This document shows positions 25,997 to 37,300 of a DNA stretch of 64,000 nucleotides, one piece after another. The stretch lies in assembly GCF_000506985.1 (NCBI RefSeq), contig NZ_KI650980.1, positions 620,001 through 684,000 on the forward strand. Reading direction: 5' to 3'. The position numbers and the translations under genes were made by a program. Numbering within the stretch: the stretch's first letter is position 1; every line of letters begins with the position of its first letter. This DNA is from Advenella kashmirensis W13003 (GTDB taxonomy: Bacteria > Pseudomonadota > Gammaproteobacteria > Burkholderiales > Burkholderiaceae_B). The notes under the pieces were generated by a model that saw only the letters and a list, made by a program, of their open reading frames with translations, had not been told where the DNA came from and made no database searches.

Positions 25997-26061
25997 TTGA
26001 ATTTCGTCTCACTTTTTTTGCGATTAACTACATGCTCACTTACGGGATATGCGACGCTAAA
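25993..26061 (-). pseudogene. Remnant of the C-terminal end of a CdiA toxin
   Basis: Twenty-two codons plus stop, YPVSEHVVNRKKSETKFK, match the last residues of main CdiA, YPVGERVVNRKKIEMKFR. Nothing before them resembles CdiA. The stop overlaps the DUF596-like start in the same ATGA form as the cdiA/cdiI junction, so this is the tail of a displaced cdiA-CT/cdiI pair. Confidence 0.7.
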
Positions 26062-26146
26062 GGCACCCAAAACGCATACGCGGGCAATGGAGCTTCACGA
26101 CCCGAATATGACGGACAGATTTCAAAAGATATGCAAAATGCGAGAA

Positions 26147-26380
26147 TTATGTAAGAGTCTTTGGGTTCAGAGCTGGTTTTACAGGTTTGCGTAGATAACG
26201 TGCCCAAGCAAACGCACCACCTGCCAATATTAATTGGCCAATAGCAAACAGAAAATAAACAACTTGAGTTCCTCCGATGTTATCTACGTAACCGGTAATA
26301 CATAAATAAATGCGAGTTAGTGCGGTCAGTGCCCAGATGACTGCATGCACGTACAGAATGATGCCAAATATTTTTTTCAC
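26147..26380 (-). CDS. Small two-helix membrane protein
   Basis: A 77-residue protein with two predicted membrane helices (IFGIILYVHAVIWALTALTRIYL and VVYFLFAIGQLILAGGAFAWA) and a basic tail. It starts at GTG (26378-26380) with AGGAG seven bases upstream, a good ribosome site. It follows the four-helix membrane gene of the orphan toxin module, but a 136-base gap with a hairpin separates them. It could be a second membrane immunity factor or an unrelated small protein. I do not recognise a family. Confidence 0.6.
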   Translation of the reverse strand: MKKIFGIILYVHAVIWALTALTRIYLCITGYVDNIGGTQVVYFLFAIGQLILAGGAFAWARYLRKPVKPALNPKTLT

Positions 26381-26488
26381 TGTTTACTCCTAGTGAATTC
26401 ATTCATCTAACTACACTAGCCTGTTCGCTTTCTCGCATCGCTATTCATATGATGTCAAGTTCATTCTAATTTTGGTAGACTGAAATGC

Positions 26489-26520
26489 ATAGGCCGTCTC
26501 AGAACCGGGCTGAAGCCTAT
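26489..26520 (-). terminator. Stem-loop at the end of the membrane immunity gene
   Basis: ATAGGC and GCCTAT are inverted repeats around a 20-base loop overlapping the stop codon of the gene above. No strong T-run follows. Boundaries are good to about one base. Confidence 0.3.
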
Positions 26521-26960
26521 GGGACACCCATTTTTTCTGATTCAACGTTAACTACCGGAAACGTTAAACGACCACTCATATAGGAAGCGCAAAATCCCAA
26601 TCCCGCAAACATCAACCAGACAGGCATGGAACCGTGCTCAAACAGTAAGGTGGCTTGTAGAAAACTTAATATTGCTCCAATAACTGAAATTAGCGCAAGA
26701 GAAAACAGTTTTCGACGTAATCTAAAAAGCGCGGCAATCAAGCCTGTTACGAAAGCTGAAGGGATAAAAAAACATCCTGAAATTGCGCTTATCGGTGACC
26801 AAATTAGATCCGTGAGAAGTGTCAAAATATCCATCCGTTCTTTTGTGAAGAAAGAATAAAAACTGAATCCATAATAGAGTAACAGTCCGCCTATCCACGG
26901 CCCAATAAACGTAAAAACCGAGACAATTAAACAGTATCTATACTTTGTCCCATTACTCAT
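26517..26960 (-). CDS. Four-helix membrane protein, probable immunity to orphan toxin
   Basis: A 147-residue integral membrane protein with four predicted helices (about residues 8-37, 47-77, 85-107 and 112-130). Its start overlaps the stop of the orphan toxin gene in ATGA, the same coupling as cdiA/cdiI. Gene order and overlap make it the likely cognate immunity protein. A membrane immunity protein suggests that the toxin acts at or enters through the inner membrane. No family was recognised. Confidence 0.65.
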   Translation of the reverse strand: MSNGTKYRYCLIVSVFTFIGPWIGGLLLYYGFSFYSFFTKERMDILTLLTDLIWSPISAISGCFFIPSAFVTGLIAALFRLRRKLFSLALISVIGAILSFLQATLLFEHGSMPVWLMFAGLGFCASYMSGRLTFPVVNVESEKMGVP

Positions 26961-27808
26961 GGCCTACAACCTTGTTTTTCACTTAAGCCGAACACGGAGC
27001 ATCCGTATTTAACCCGCGCTTCATAATCTAAAATATTAAAATCTTTATTCTGTTCTATAAGCCATCTGAAGACTGTTCTATCAGTCAGATACCTAGTATG
27101 GACATTTTGAAGTGATTTCTGTTCATTTCGTAATTGGTCGACATCCCACTTGATCGGGTTATCGGTACTATGAATGTAAAGATTTTGAAAATTTGGATAG
27201 CCTGCTTTCAAGAGTGTATTCCCTGCTACTTGTCGCCACTCATAAATTGATGGAGTATTAGTCCATGCAGAGAGCGAACCTATAAAAAATGAATACTGCG
27301 AGCCGTTACCATCAGCACCTAAGCCTCCATCAAATGCGCGCGATACGTCTTCAGCCGCTCCGAACCACTTAACACCGGTCCCTTCATTTTTCTCATAGAG
27401 ATTACTAGCACCAAAAAAGTCCGCTCGATTGTCGATCGTGTTCAGATACCGTACAAAGTTATCCTCCCCTTCCGGGGTTTTATACAAATAGTCGAAGGTC
27501 GATTTCGCTGATCGTTTCACATCCTTGTCCATAATACGCCAAGTATCTTCAATCGCAATGTAACGAATCGCTGTAATCACTGCCGTTCTACATGCGTCGC
27601 CAGACTGATTGACTGAGCACACGTTCCGCAGTTCCCGATCCAATAATTCTCTCATGCGTTCCGCTTCGGCTTTTGCTTTTGTCTTCTCGTCCTTAGTGAC
27701 GCAAGTTTGCCCATAAATGCAGGCGGATAACTTGTTAAATTTCAGTCCGGTAAAATAGTTATTCTCGAACGCCGTGCTACCGACCATACTGCCACTGACA
27801 CTATCCAT
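26957..27808 (-). CDS. Orphan CdiA C-terminal toxin module
   Basis: A 283-residue protein that begins with a pretoxin junction, SGSMVGSTAFENNY, a variant of main CdiA SGSVVGRTAVENNY. The VENN motif reads FENN. Residues about 30-160 are a cysteine-containing helical part that may be the cell-entry domain. The last ~120 residues (GSLSAWTNTPSIYEWRQVAGNTLL, FRWLIEQNKDFNILDYEARVKYGC) form the presumed toxin, of unknown activity. There is no signal peptide, TPS domain or ribosome site, so it is likely silent unless joined to a cdiA by recombination. An eight-A tract directly at its first codon separates it from an upstream frame that continues the pretoxin. Confidence 0.75.
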   Translation of the reverse strand: MDSVSGSMVGSTAFENNYFTGLKFNKLSACIYGQTCVTKDEKTKAKAEAERMRELLDRELRNVCSVNQSGDACRTAVITAIRYIAIEDTWRIMDKDVKRSAKSTFDYLYKTPEGEDNFVRYLNTIDNRADFFGASNLYEKNEGTGVKWFGAAEDVSRAFDGGLGADGNGSQYSFFIGSLSAWTNTPSIYEWRQVAGNTLLKAGYPNFQNLYIHSTDNPIKWDVDQLRNEQKSLQNVHTRYLTDRTVFRWLIEQNKDFNILDYEARVKYGCSVFGLSEKQGCRP

Positions 27809-27815
27809 TTTTTTT

Positions 27816-27960
27816 CGGGGGTCCGGTGGCTGATGTGTTTTCCGGAGATCAAATTCGCTGTAATGGATCTAATCGCATTGCTTTCCGCCCCGTCAAGCAC
27901 TCCACCTGCGACGTCGTTGACGGTTGTCGTCCAGACGTAAATTAGTCCCGACAGAAAATT
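27816..27960 (-). pseudogene. Out-of-frame upstream part of the orphan toxin module
   Basis: Before the eight-A tract at 27808-27815 (plus-strand T8) a minus-strand frame reads VWTTTVNDVAGGVLDG, IRSITANLISG and ends HRTPEKK. One extra A would join it to the orphan toxin frame. TPEKK recalls LTPEEKK in main CdiA, about 35 residues before VENN. The rest was not matched. The stretch between this and the immunity gene at 27997 holds nothing else I can identify. Confidence 0.45.
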
Positions 27961-27996
27961 TAATTAGAAAGGTACAAATGCTAAATGCTAAGCAGC

Positions 27997-28392
27997 TTAG
28001 TTTGTCCATTCCTCGAATCCATCTTCGTATATCCAAACAAAACATCCCTTAGCCCAAAAATAAAGCCCACCGTCGTCCGGATTCTCAATCAATTGAAAAT
28101 CTGCTTTGAACAAACAATTTTCGTCGTTCGGCCATCGATCCGAATATCTCTGAAGCTGCTCCTCTATTGTGCCCTCCCAAAAGGTGTTATTAAATGCAAT
28201 CTTCAACCGACCCGCCTTCATTAATTGATACATGACTGATAAATAATAGTTCCTTCGCTCGTCGTATGTGCATGATGACACACCGGGTATGTCCTCACGG
28301 ATATAAGTCCACATAGCATCTGCAGATGATCCCTCCACAGCTTCCAAGAGATCGGTCATTACATTTTCTGGAATGTCTTCATATATTTTCAT
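27997..28392 (-). CDS. cdiI: CDI immunity protein, DUF596-like
   Basis: A 131-residue acidic, soluble-looking protein whose ATG overlaps the cdiA stop codon in ATGA. Gene order cdiB-cdiA-cdiI is the E. coli-type CDI layout, in which this position encodes the immunity protein that binds and blocks the CdiA-CT toxin in the cytoplasm of sister cells. Blocks such as EAVEGSSADAMWTYI, FWEGTIEEQLQRY, and YEDGFEEWTN match the paralogue at 25610-25996. The fold resembles the DUF596 family as I recall it. The symbol is given for position and role. Confidence 0.8.
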   Translation of the reverse strand: MKIYEDIPENVMTDLLEAVEGSSADAMWTYIREDIPGVSSCTYDERRNYYLSVMYQLMKAGRLKIAFNNTFWEGTIEEQLQRYSDRWPNDENCLFKADFQLIENPDDGGLYFWAKGCFVWIYEDGFEEWTN

Positions 28393-31300
28393 CTGAATTT
28401 CATCTCAATTTTTTTCCGATTTACTACACGCTCACCTACGGGATACCCTCTTACCCCACTTATCTCTATAGTCCATTTCGCTCTTGTCTTATCGACTGAG
28501 CTAGAACCGCTCCTCAATGTATACGTAATTTTTCCCTTTTCCACCGTGTATAGAATTCCGGGATTACCGTAAATATCTGGTGTTTCTGTCATTAATTGTG
28601 GGTTCGGCAGAAACTCAATTCCTGCGAGTTTCTTATAGTACTTCACGACTTTGGATCGCGGTACATTATCAAATACCATTGCGTTCTTGCTAAATTCACC
28701 GTTGGCCTTAATCGCTTGACCATCCATCGTTATCTGACCTTTCTTCAGACGGCTAGCGCCGCCCGTAAAACTGTCAAAAGCTTCCAAATTTAGGCGTTCA
28801 GACTCGCTCAGCTTGGAATTTGACTGCTGTTTCGATAACGCAGTTGACGCAGGTGTCTTGATAGAGCTTTTACCTGCGACACTATTATCCTTATCCGCTA
28901 TCTGCATTTTATTCGGTTCAGGCTGAACGCTTACCTTTCTTCTTCCAGCCTTTCGTCCGCCGGGAGAGCCGAACATCGAAGGAAGTTCCGCAGCTATTAA
29001 CTGTGCCGTTTCCTTGTCGACCCCCATCTCCTCAATACGCTTAGCCCATCCATCCTCAACCGCAAGGCCGCGGGCTTCGCTATTCAGCATATAAATCGCG
29101 ATCAGGTAATTGCGAAACTTGTTGGACAAGGTTTTGTCGATATCCAGCTTTTTGATCAACGCAATTGAAGCATCCATCTCGTCAAGCAAGTGGCCATATT
29201 TTGTTTGACACTGCTCGGGCGAGGCCGCACAAAAGGGCTGGATTTCTTCTTGTTGCCGAATATTGGTGTCCACCATCTCCCGGATAACTTTATCGCACTG
29301 ATCTCCAGAACAATTCCTTATCTGTTGTGCAAGGTTCTCCAGTTGAGCGTTAGTCAAATAGTTATTTTCGACTGCGGTGCGCCCCACCACACTGCCGCTG
29401 ACTAGGTTTTTACCGTTTCCACCAACAGCTCCTGCCAGCCCGGCTCCGGTCAGGCTCGCAATCGAACTTACCGTTTTTTTCTCTTCGGGCGTCAGCTGAG
29501 TGACGTCTTTATCGAAGAGCAGTTTGGCAGTAATGGGGGCAATGGTTTCAGCCCCTGCCCCAGCCAGCGCCCCGCCAGCAACACCATTGCCGGTCGCACC
29601 CGCCACTAGCGCGCCCAGTGCCGCATGGGCGAAAATGTGCCCTGCACTACCCTCCTTGCCAGCCTGTTTGAACTGCTGCCCGATTTCCCGGGCAATCGTG
29701 GGGCTGGCTGCTGCGACCAGAGATCCAGCCAGACCGTTGGAGGGTGTGGCCAGACCAGCAGAGACAGTGCCCAGCAGCCACTCAAGGTTGCGCAACTGCG
29801 CATTGCGCTCATCGCGTTCTTTTTCGCTGATCAGTCCCGCTTTAAAATCGGCGTCGTTGCGCGCCATGCGTTTTTTCAGCTCACCCGAGGCCTCCTGGGT
29901 GTTTTTGCTGAACTGCTGCGAGATATCTCGGTCCAGATCGATTTGTTTTTGCACCTCGTCTTTGTCGAAGGTGTTGTCCAGTCCGCGAATGGCCAGGGCT
30001 TCATCGTTAGTCAGTGAGGTATGAATGCTTGCGATGGTGTCTTGGGCCGTCTTGCCGGTCAGGGCTTGTTGAGCGTCGGGCCGCGTAATGGCAATGTTGG
30101 CGGTGTTGATGCCGCTGTGGAATACGCTGCTCTCGTTGCTGCTGAATGACCCATATCCAAAGCTGGCCGTCAGCCCCGAGCTGCTTCCACCGAAGACGCC
30201 CATGGGGTTGCCATCGCCGCCGATACCCACGCTGGTGGCCTTGACCTTGCTGTGGTTTTCGATATGGCGCGCGTCCAGCGTGCCGGTCGTGAGGCGGTTT
30301 AGCCCCTTTTGCTCCGCAGCGGCGCTGGAGGTGATGATGGCACCTGTCAGATCGGTGTGATCCGCCACGTCAATCTGATACCCCTGATCCTGCGCGAATA
30401 TACCAGACTGCTCGTTCACGCCAGCATAGTCGGCCGAGATTTTAGAGCGTGAGATGCTACCTGAGCCAGAGGCCCCATAGCCAATCGTGATTTCACCCCG
30501 AGCATCGTCCTGCTTGCCCTTGAAGGTGGCCTTGTCCTGCAGGCTTTCTATGGTTAGATCTGAAGCCTTTAACCTCACTCGCGAGCCAGCCACCTGTGCG
30601 CCTTTCAGGGTGGTTGCGCCGCCACTTTGAATCAGGGTCGCGCTATCGCGATCGCCAACATGGGTATTGATGTAGCAGATTTCATCACCAACGCCCTTGC
30701 CTTTGCCTACATTTGCGCCCACAGTGATACCAAATGCCGCCGAGCCATTTTCATATCCGATTGAGACGCCGATTTTGCCGCCCGAAGAACTATTTTTGCT
30801 GCGCTCGCGGGTAGTTTGCTCTGCAGCCTGCAGGGTGATGGCATCGTCCGCAATCAGGGTCGTGCCCTTTTTCCCTGCGATATCGGAGCCGATGACGGTG
30901 ATGTCAGAGTCGGTGCCTGCACCTGTGGCCAGTATCGTTACGGTGTTTTGCGCACGGACCTGGCTGCCGCTGGTTTCGGTCTGCTGCACTTCGGTACTGC
31001 TGCGGCTGCGCTGGCTGCCGTAGGTAATGGATAGCTTGACGCCAGCGGTTTCGGCTGCGCCCTTGGCATCGCCTGCCTGTAACTGGCCCATGGCCTGATC
31101 CACATTGGCTCCCTGCTGCCCGATCTTGTAGCCCGACCAGCCGACGTTGGCAAGCGACATGGCATTGACGCGGGCGTTTTTGCTTTTGCCAGCCTGTTCG
31201 GTTGCACGGACACCTGCCTGCACGGCCTGTATGATGGGCGCATCGACCCCGATGGTCAGGCCGCTCTGACGAAACTCAGTCACGTGTTTTGACTGGCGCT

Positions 31301-34300
31301 GGTCTGTGCCCGGATCGATCGTCACCGCTTTACCGGCGATCAGAATGTCATCGCCCGCCAGCACGTCAGAGCCGCGAACAAGCACCTGTTCGCCGGCAAC
31401 AAGCCGGGTGTCGCCTTTGATGCTACCCACGCTGCTGCGCGCCTGGCTTTGGATCGCGCCCTGGCTGTCGGTTTGTTGGGTAAGGCTTTGCGTACCCACG
31501 GTAAAGCCCAGGCCCCCGCTGCCGCCAAGCAGACCGGATTTGGTGGTGTTGCGGTATTCGTGTTCGCGATTGTTTTCGGTACCCGCTTCGATCCGAATGT
31601 TGTTTTGGGCGATCAGGGTGGTACTGTTGTCTGACACCACGTCGCTGGCTACGACTTTCAGGTCGCGCCCCGCCTGAATGCTAACGGTTTCTCCACTAAC
31701 CGCACTGCCCACCAGGGTTTGCCGCTGCACGTCACTTCGGATCTCTGTTGTTTTGGTCGCCAGGCCGGTACGTTTGCTTCCCTTATGACGCAGCTGGCCG
31801 CCGCTTTCGGACAATCCGGCTTCAATACGGACATCGCGCCCGGCCTGCAAATTGACGGCGCCCTGCTGGCTCGTGACGTCTGCGCCGCGTAAGCTCAGGT
31901 CGTTGCCGGACCGCATGACAATGTCGCCGTTGCTGGCGATGTGCGTGCCTTTTTCTTCTGACCCAATCCGTTTGACGTAGTTACTGGCATCGCTCACCAC
32001 AAGCTCGCTCATGCGCGTGGTCAGGGTTTTCAAGGCCAGATTATTTCCCGCCTGCAGCACAGTGCTGCTGTCCTTGCCCTGGCCTGCATTACCAAGAGCA
32101 GCGGCCGTTAAGATCAGGTCCCGGTCCGCCTGCACCTGCAACTGGCCGAGGCCTTTGGACCCAGTCACATATAGCCCGGCCAGTCTATCCAGGTCCGTGT
32201 ATTCGTAATTGTCCTGGTCCGAACGTGTCTGTATGTGATTCAGGGTGCTGGCTACTTCAATGTCGTGGCCGGCTTTGAGGTTCAACGCCTGCTCTGCAGA
32301 AATCTGCCCGCCCACCACCCGGATGTCGTCTTTGGCGGTCAGCGCAATTTTATCGGCATTCATGCGACCGCCCGCCATATTGGCAATGCTGTCCGCCGTG
32401 ATATCCACAAGCTGTCTGCCGGCGACGGTGCCGCTGTTGTATACCGTATCGTTTGCCTGCAACTTGATCTGGTCTGCCGAGACCAGTGCGCCATCGCCGC
32501 GCAAATCGCCCTTGCGCACTTTAACGTATACCTGCGGCGCCAGCACACGCTGCTGGCTGCCGTCCGGCAGGGTCACGGTTTGCTCGACCAGCCAGACAAT
32601 ATCGCTGGTCAGTTGTGCCATCTGCTCGGCGGTCAGCGCGATGCCGGGACGCAGATCGAATTTTTTGGCGAAGGTGACCGCGTTGTTCATCAAGGCGCGG
32701 TATTGTTCTTCGTCATTCTGATAGCCGTCCAGGAAACGACGGCCGGTTAATTGGCCGATCTGTTCGTTGATCAGATTACGCTCGTAGAAGCCGTCGCCCA
32801 GGCGCTTCAGGGTGTGCTGCGGGTCCAGGCCCAGTTGTTCAAGCATGTAGTTGGAGGTCAGCCAGTTGCCGTATTGGGTAAACTGCGGATCGGTTTCAAT
32901 GAGCGGTCCGCCCTGCCCATCGGGGCGGATAATGAACAGGCTGGCTGAGGGCAAATCACGTCGTGGCGTCGTGGTGCGGATGACCGGTGCCGGTTCGGAC
33001 GAGCCTGTCACGGTGCCTTCCAGTGGCTTATCTGGACTGACTTCGATAATGGCATGACCCGTGCCAACAAGATCGCCCGGTTTGACCGGCGCAGCGCCGC
33101 CGGCCGAGATTTCGGCTGTCTGGTCTGGAACCGGTACAATATCGACACTTTGGCTTTGAGCGCCCTGGCCGATCTGCACGACGGCCACCGACGCCGGAAT
33201 GTGTTCTTCACGGGGGATTTCGTAATCGTGCCAGTCGCCGTAATCGTCATCATCGTCGTGCTCGCGGTGGCGTCCACGTTCCGTGATTCGGCGGATGGCA
33301 TTCTCATCATCGATATTGTTGATGAACTGCACAGTCCCTGTCATCGCGCCGCCAATAGCTACCCGGCTTTTATCGTTGGTGAAGGCCCCGCCAGACAGGG
33401 CGAGATTCTTGCCGATCGAGATCTGACCGGGCTTGCTATGCGTGATACGGGTTTCTTGCGTGGTCACCTCGTATTCGTACTCACGGAACATATCCTCGTG
33501 ATAGCCCTGGATGGCATGGTTGTATTGCGAGATGAGTTCATCAAGTTTGGCGTAGCTGGGATTGTTGTCTATATACCGCTTCATCTCGGGATTGGGCTTG
33601 GTTTGGCAAACCTCGTTCCACGAGATTCCTGAGCAGACCTTGATGGTGGATGGCGGAATATTGCGGTCAGGCGCGGGAATACCCGTTTTTTCCCATATCG
33701 GATCGTCTGGGGAGTAGACCAGAGAGTAGACTTTCTTACTCTCATCAATAATCCACGGAAAAAGAATGTCTTCGTCATCCAAGCGAGACACGTAATAGCT
33801 CGGCGCTATGCCAACCCGCCGGTCATCAATATATGCACTTGGAAAACCGCCACCTCGATATCGCTTACCTATCTTGAGCGCGTTGGGCTTACCCCAGAAG
33901 TCCCACAATTTGTCGTCAGGCCCTTCGTAATACAGCATCGATTTTTCCATTGTCAGCACCACAGCCGAATCGCTGTCATACCGCTTATGCAAGCTAGGGT
34001 CCCAGGAACTGTGTTCCGGAATGGGCTCGTAGTCCTTGCCCTTTCGAACGGGACCCACCTGCTGTAATTCGGTGCGATAGTCTGCGTTCAGATTGCGCAA
34101 TTGTTCGGTTTTTATCTGCGCTGAGCCGGCGATATCAATCATCGAACCGTTGTTTACGATCGAAGAGGCGGTGCCTGTGACTCTGCCGTCTGGATCCAGT
34201 GTGCGCCCGAAGGCCGCATCACCACCGCTGTAGATCAGCGCACCATCCTGATTGGACAAGGTCTGGGCGCCGATATCCAGCCGGTCGCGTGCCGCGATGG

Positions 34301-37300
34301 TACCGGCCCGAGAGGTATCGTCCTGTTGTTTCCCGCCATTTGACAGTTCTCTGGCCTGAAGTCCCAGCCGGATGCCATAGATGCGGCCTGTGCCAAGGTT
34401 GTGAATGCGGTCCGCGACCACCACGGTATTCTGTCCGTTGATCAGGCCCTCGTTCCGTATGGTATCGCTTGCCTGTAGACGAGTGTGTTTCGCTTGTATC
34501 TTGCCTTGTTGCGTATTTTTCAGGTTGTGCGCTTGGATCGCCAGCGCGTTGGCCGATTCGAGCTTGCCCTCGTTGTACACATCGCCGGTGGTGCTCAGAT
34601 CCAGCCGCGTGTGGCCAATCAGGGAATGGGCATTCTGGTAATCGCCTCTGAGATCCAGTGACAGGTGATCACCTGCGAAGGTGCCGCCCTGCCCGGTCAA
34701 TTGTGCGCTTTGAACCTGCGTCTTTTCTTTGCCGCTGATATAGCCCTGTTCGTTGTTGACGAGCAGGTTGCCCTGCGGATCAAGAATACGTGTCGTGCCA
34801 AGGGAGGTGATATACCCACTCTGGTTATTCAGGCTGTCGGATATGTTGAATTCGAGGTTTTGTGTGGCCGCTATAAAACCGCTATGATTGAACAGCGTAC
34901 CACCAGCCAGTGTGATCGTATTGGCCTGAATGCCTTTTTGCTGTTGCGCTGCCCGATCACCATCGAACGTGTCGTCATTATTGATCGTAGCCGCAGAGAT
35001 GTGCAATGTGTCTCCGGCGCGGATCAGCCCCGAGCGCGTATCCAGGCTTGCGTTGCCCAGGTCCAGCGCGATGTTCTTGACGCTTTGCAGATTGCCTTGC
35101 CGATTGTCCAGGTCCTTTGCCTGAATACGAAGATCATCAGTTCCCACACGACCTTGCCGGTTGTCTAACGTGCCGGTTTGCAGCGTGGCTGCTTTGGCGG
35201 CGCCGATAAACCCTTCGCGGTTATCCAGTTTTCCGGTGGCAAGTTGCAGCGTACCGCCACTGATCACGCCTTTGTCTTTACCCGTGTTTGTATTGATCAG
35301 TTGATGCCCATCGGTATCAATGGTCATTTCCTGTACGGCCTGTATCAGACCCGCGTCATTGTTTATAGCACCACCGCGCAGCTGCAATCGCTGGGCAGCG
35401 ATGCGGCCGTTCTCGTTATGCAGCGTTGAGGCGTTCAGCGCCACGTCGCCATTGGCCAACAGTTTGCCAGCCTGATTATTGACCGTATCGCCGCGCAGCA
35501 CCATATCCGTTCCGGCAGATACGTTGCCGTTCTGGTTGTGCAGATCGCCATCCACTTCAACGAAGAGGGTCTGATCACTTACAACCTTGCCGCCGTCGTT
35601 GTTCAAACCGGACGCGCTATGGATTCGGGCGTTCCGTTGAGAAGAGACCACGCCCTGACGGTTGTCCACATCGCCCGCCTGAATGTTTAATGACCCTTTG
35701 ACCGCTATGATGCCTTGCTCGTTTGTGAGCAGACCGGTCGTGGCCAGCCACAGGCCGGTTTCACCACTGACTTCGATTCGGCCTTCCCGGTTATCCAGCG
35801 TGCGGGTGTTAAATCCGTCAAGCGTTTGAGCCGCGATTTTTCCGCGACGATTATCCACGCCCTGCCCTTGCTTATCCAGCTGCAACTGCAGGCGCTCACC
35901 CGCGAGGATACGACCCGCCTGGTTATCGATGCCGCCTGCACGCAATGTCAGGGTCGTGCCGCTATGAATCTGGCCGGCCTGGTTTGTGAGCAAGGCATTG
36001 TCTGCCAGCGCAAGATTCACTGCCCCGGTGTTGTTACGGATCGTGCCGCGCGTATTGGTCAGTGTCCCGCTATTGATACTCAGCTGATTGATGTTCAATC
36101 GATTGATATTTAGCGCGTTGTCGTCCGGGTTGGCCGAGGTCTCGGCAGCAGAGGTTTGCAGGATCGTCCCCTCAGTGTTATTGATGCTGTCGCTCTTGAT
36201 AGTCAGGTTTGCTGAGACGGTCGCAATCAACCCGCCCTGGTTATCCAGGGCACCGGTTTGCAATACAAAGGGATTTGACCCGGTATGAATCAGCTTGCCC
36301 CGGCGGTTGCGAATACTGCCAGCGTTCAATTGCAAGGCTTCGGCCTGGATCTGCGCCTCCTCGGTGGAAAGCTGCCATGGCGTATTCACTGCCAAGGTGT
36401 GCGCATGAATCTTGGCTTTATTGGCCAGCAGATCGCCCTGACGGGAGGTTAGACGGATGTCTTGCGCCACCAGTTCGCTGCCCGATACTGACAGCGTATC
36501 GGCCTGCGCAAGCAGGCTGCCGTCGACCTGTATCGTACCGGCTACTATTGCTTGATCTTTGGCGTTCAGAGAAATCGATTGACCGGGTTTTAAGGAACGA
36601 CTGTCTTTGTCTTTTAAGGAACGACTATCTTTGCCAGTCGTGGCGCTCGATTTATCCGACGTGCCAGGTTGTGCCTGGTTGGTTTCCGATAAATCCAGAC
36701 CGGCAGCCAGTCTGCTTTCTGATCCCAGCGTCAGACTTCCGGTCGCACCGTTCGCTGTCAACGCAATATTGCCGCCCGACAGGATCTGTTTATTGTTCTT
36801 CAGGGAAGTGACGGTCGTGGCGGCGGTGTTTTGTCCGCCATAGAGTGTGCCATCGTTCAGCAACGAGTCGGCTTGCACGTTTAATGCCCCATCTGCCGCC
36901 AGGGTACCGCGATTGTGCAACTGCCCATTGGCCGAGAGCGTCAGATTTTCTCCGGCGCGGATGTTGCCCAAATTGCGTACGCCCACACCGTGCTCGGTCG
37001 CGAGTAACGTAATCTGCCCGGCATACATGCCGCCCAGTTCGGCGATGTCGATAGCGACTTCTGGCTGATCGCCCCGTCCGTCCGAGGCTGCCGAGGCATC
37101 GGAGGCGGCAGTGACTTCAGTCCTGCCGGCAGAAGCGCAAACAGCGCCAGTATTGGCATCGATCGTATTGATGCCGGTTTTGATATCTAATTGTTTTGCG
37201 CGAATGGTACCTGTCACCTTCGCCGCACGAGCGAGCACGTCCACATAAGGTGTCTGGCTGGCGTCCATATTGGCTATATTGACCGTGCCGCTGCGCACCA

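Noticed and set aside
34400-36500. Repeat-like blocks on the plus strand across cdiA suggesting a CRISPR or satellite
   Set aside because: They are the degenerate FHA protein repeats of cdiA, unequal in length and not conserved at DNA level.
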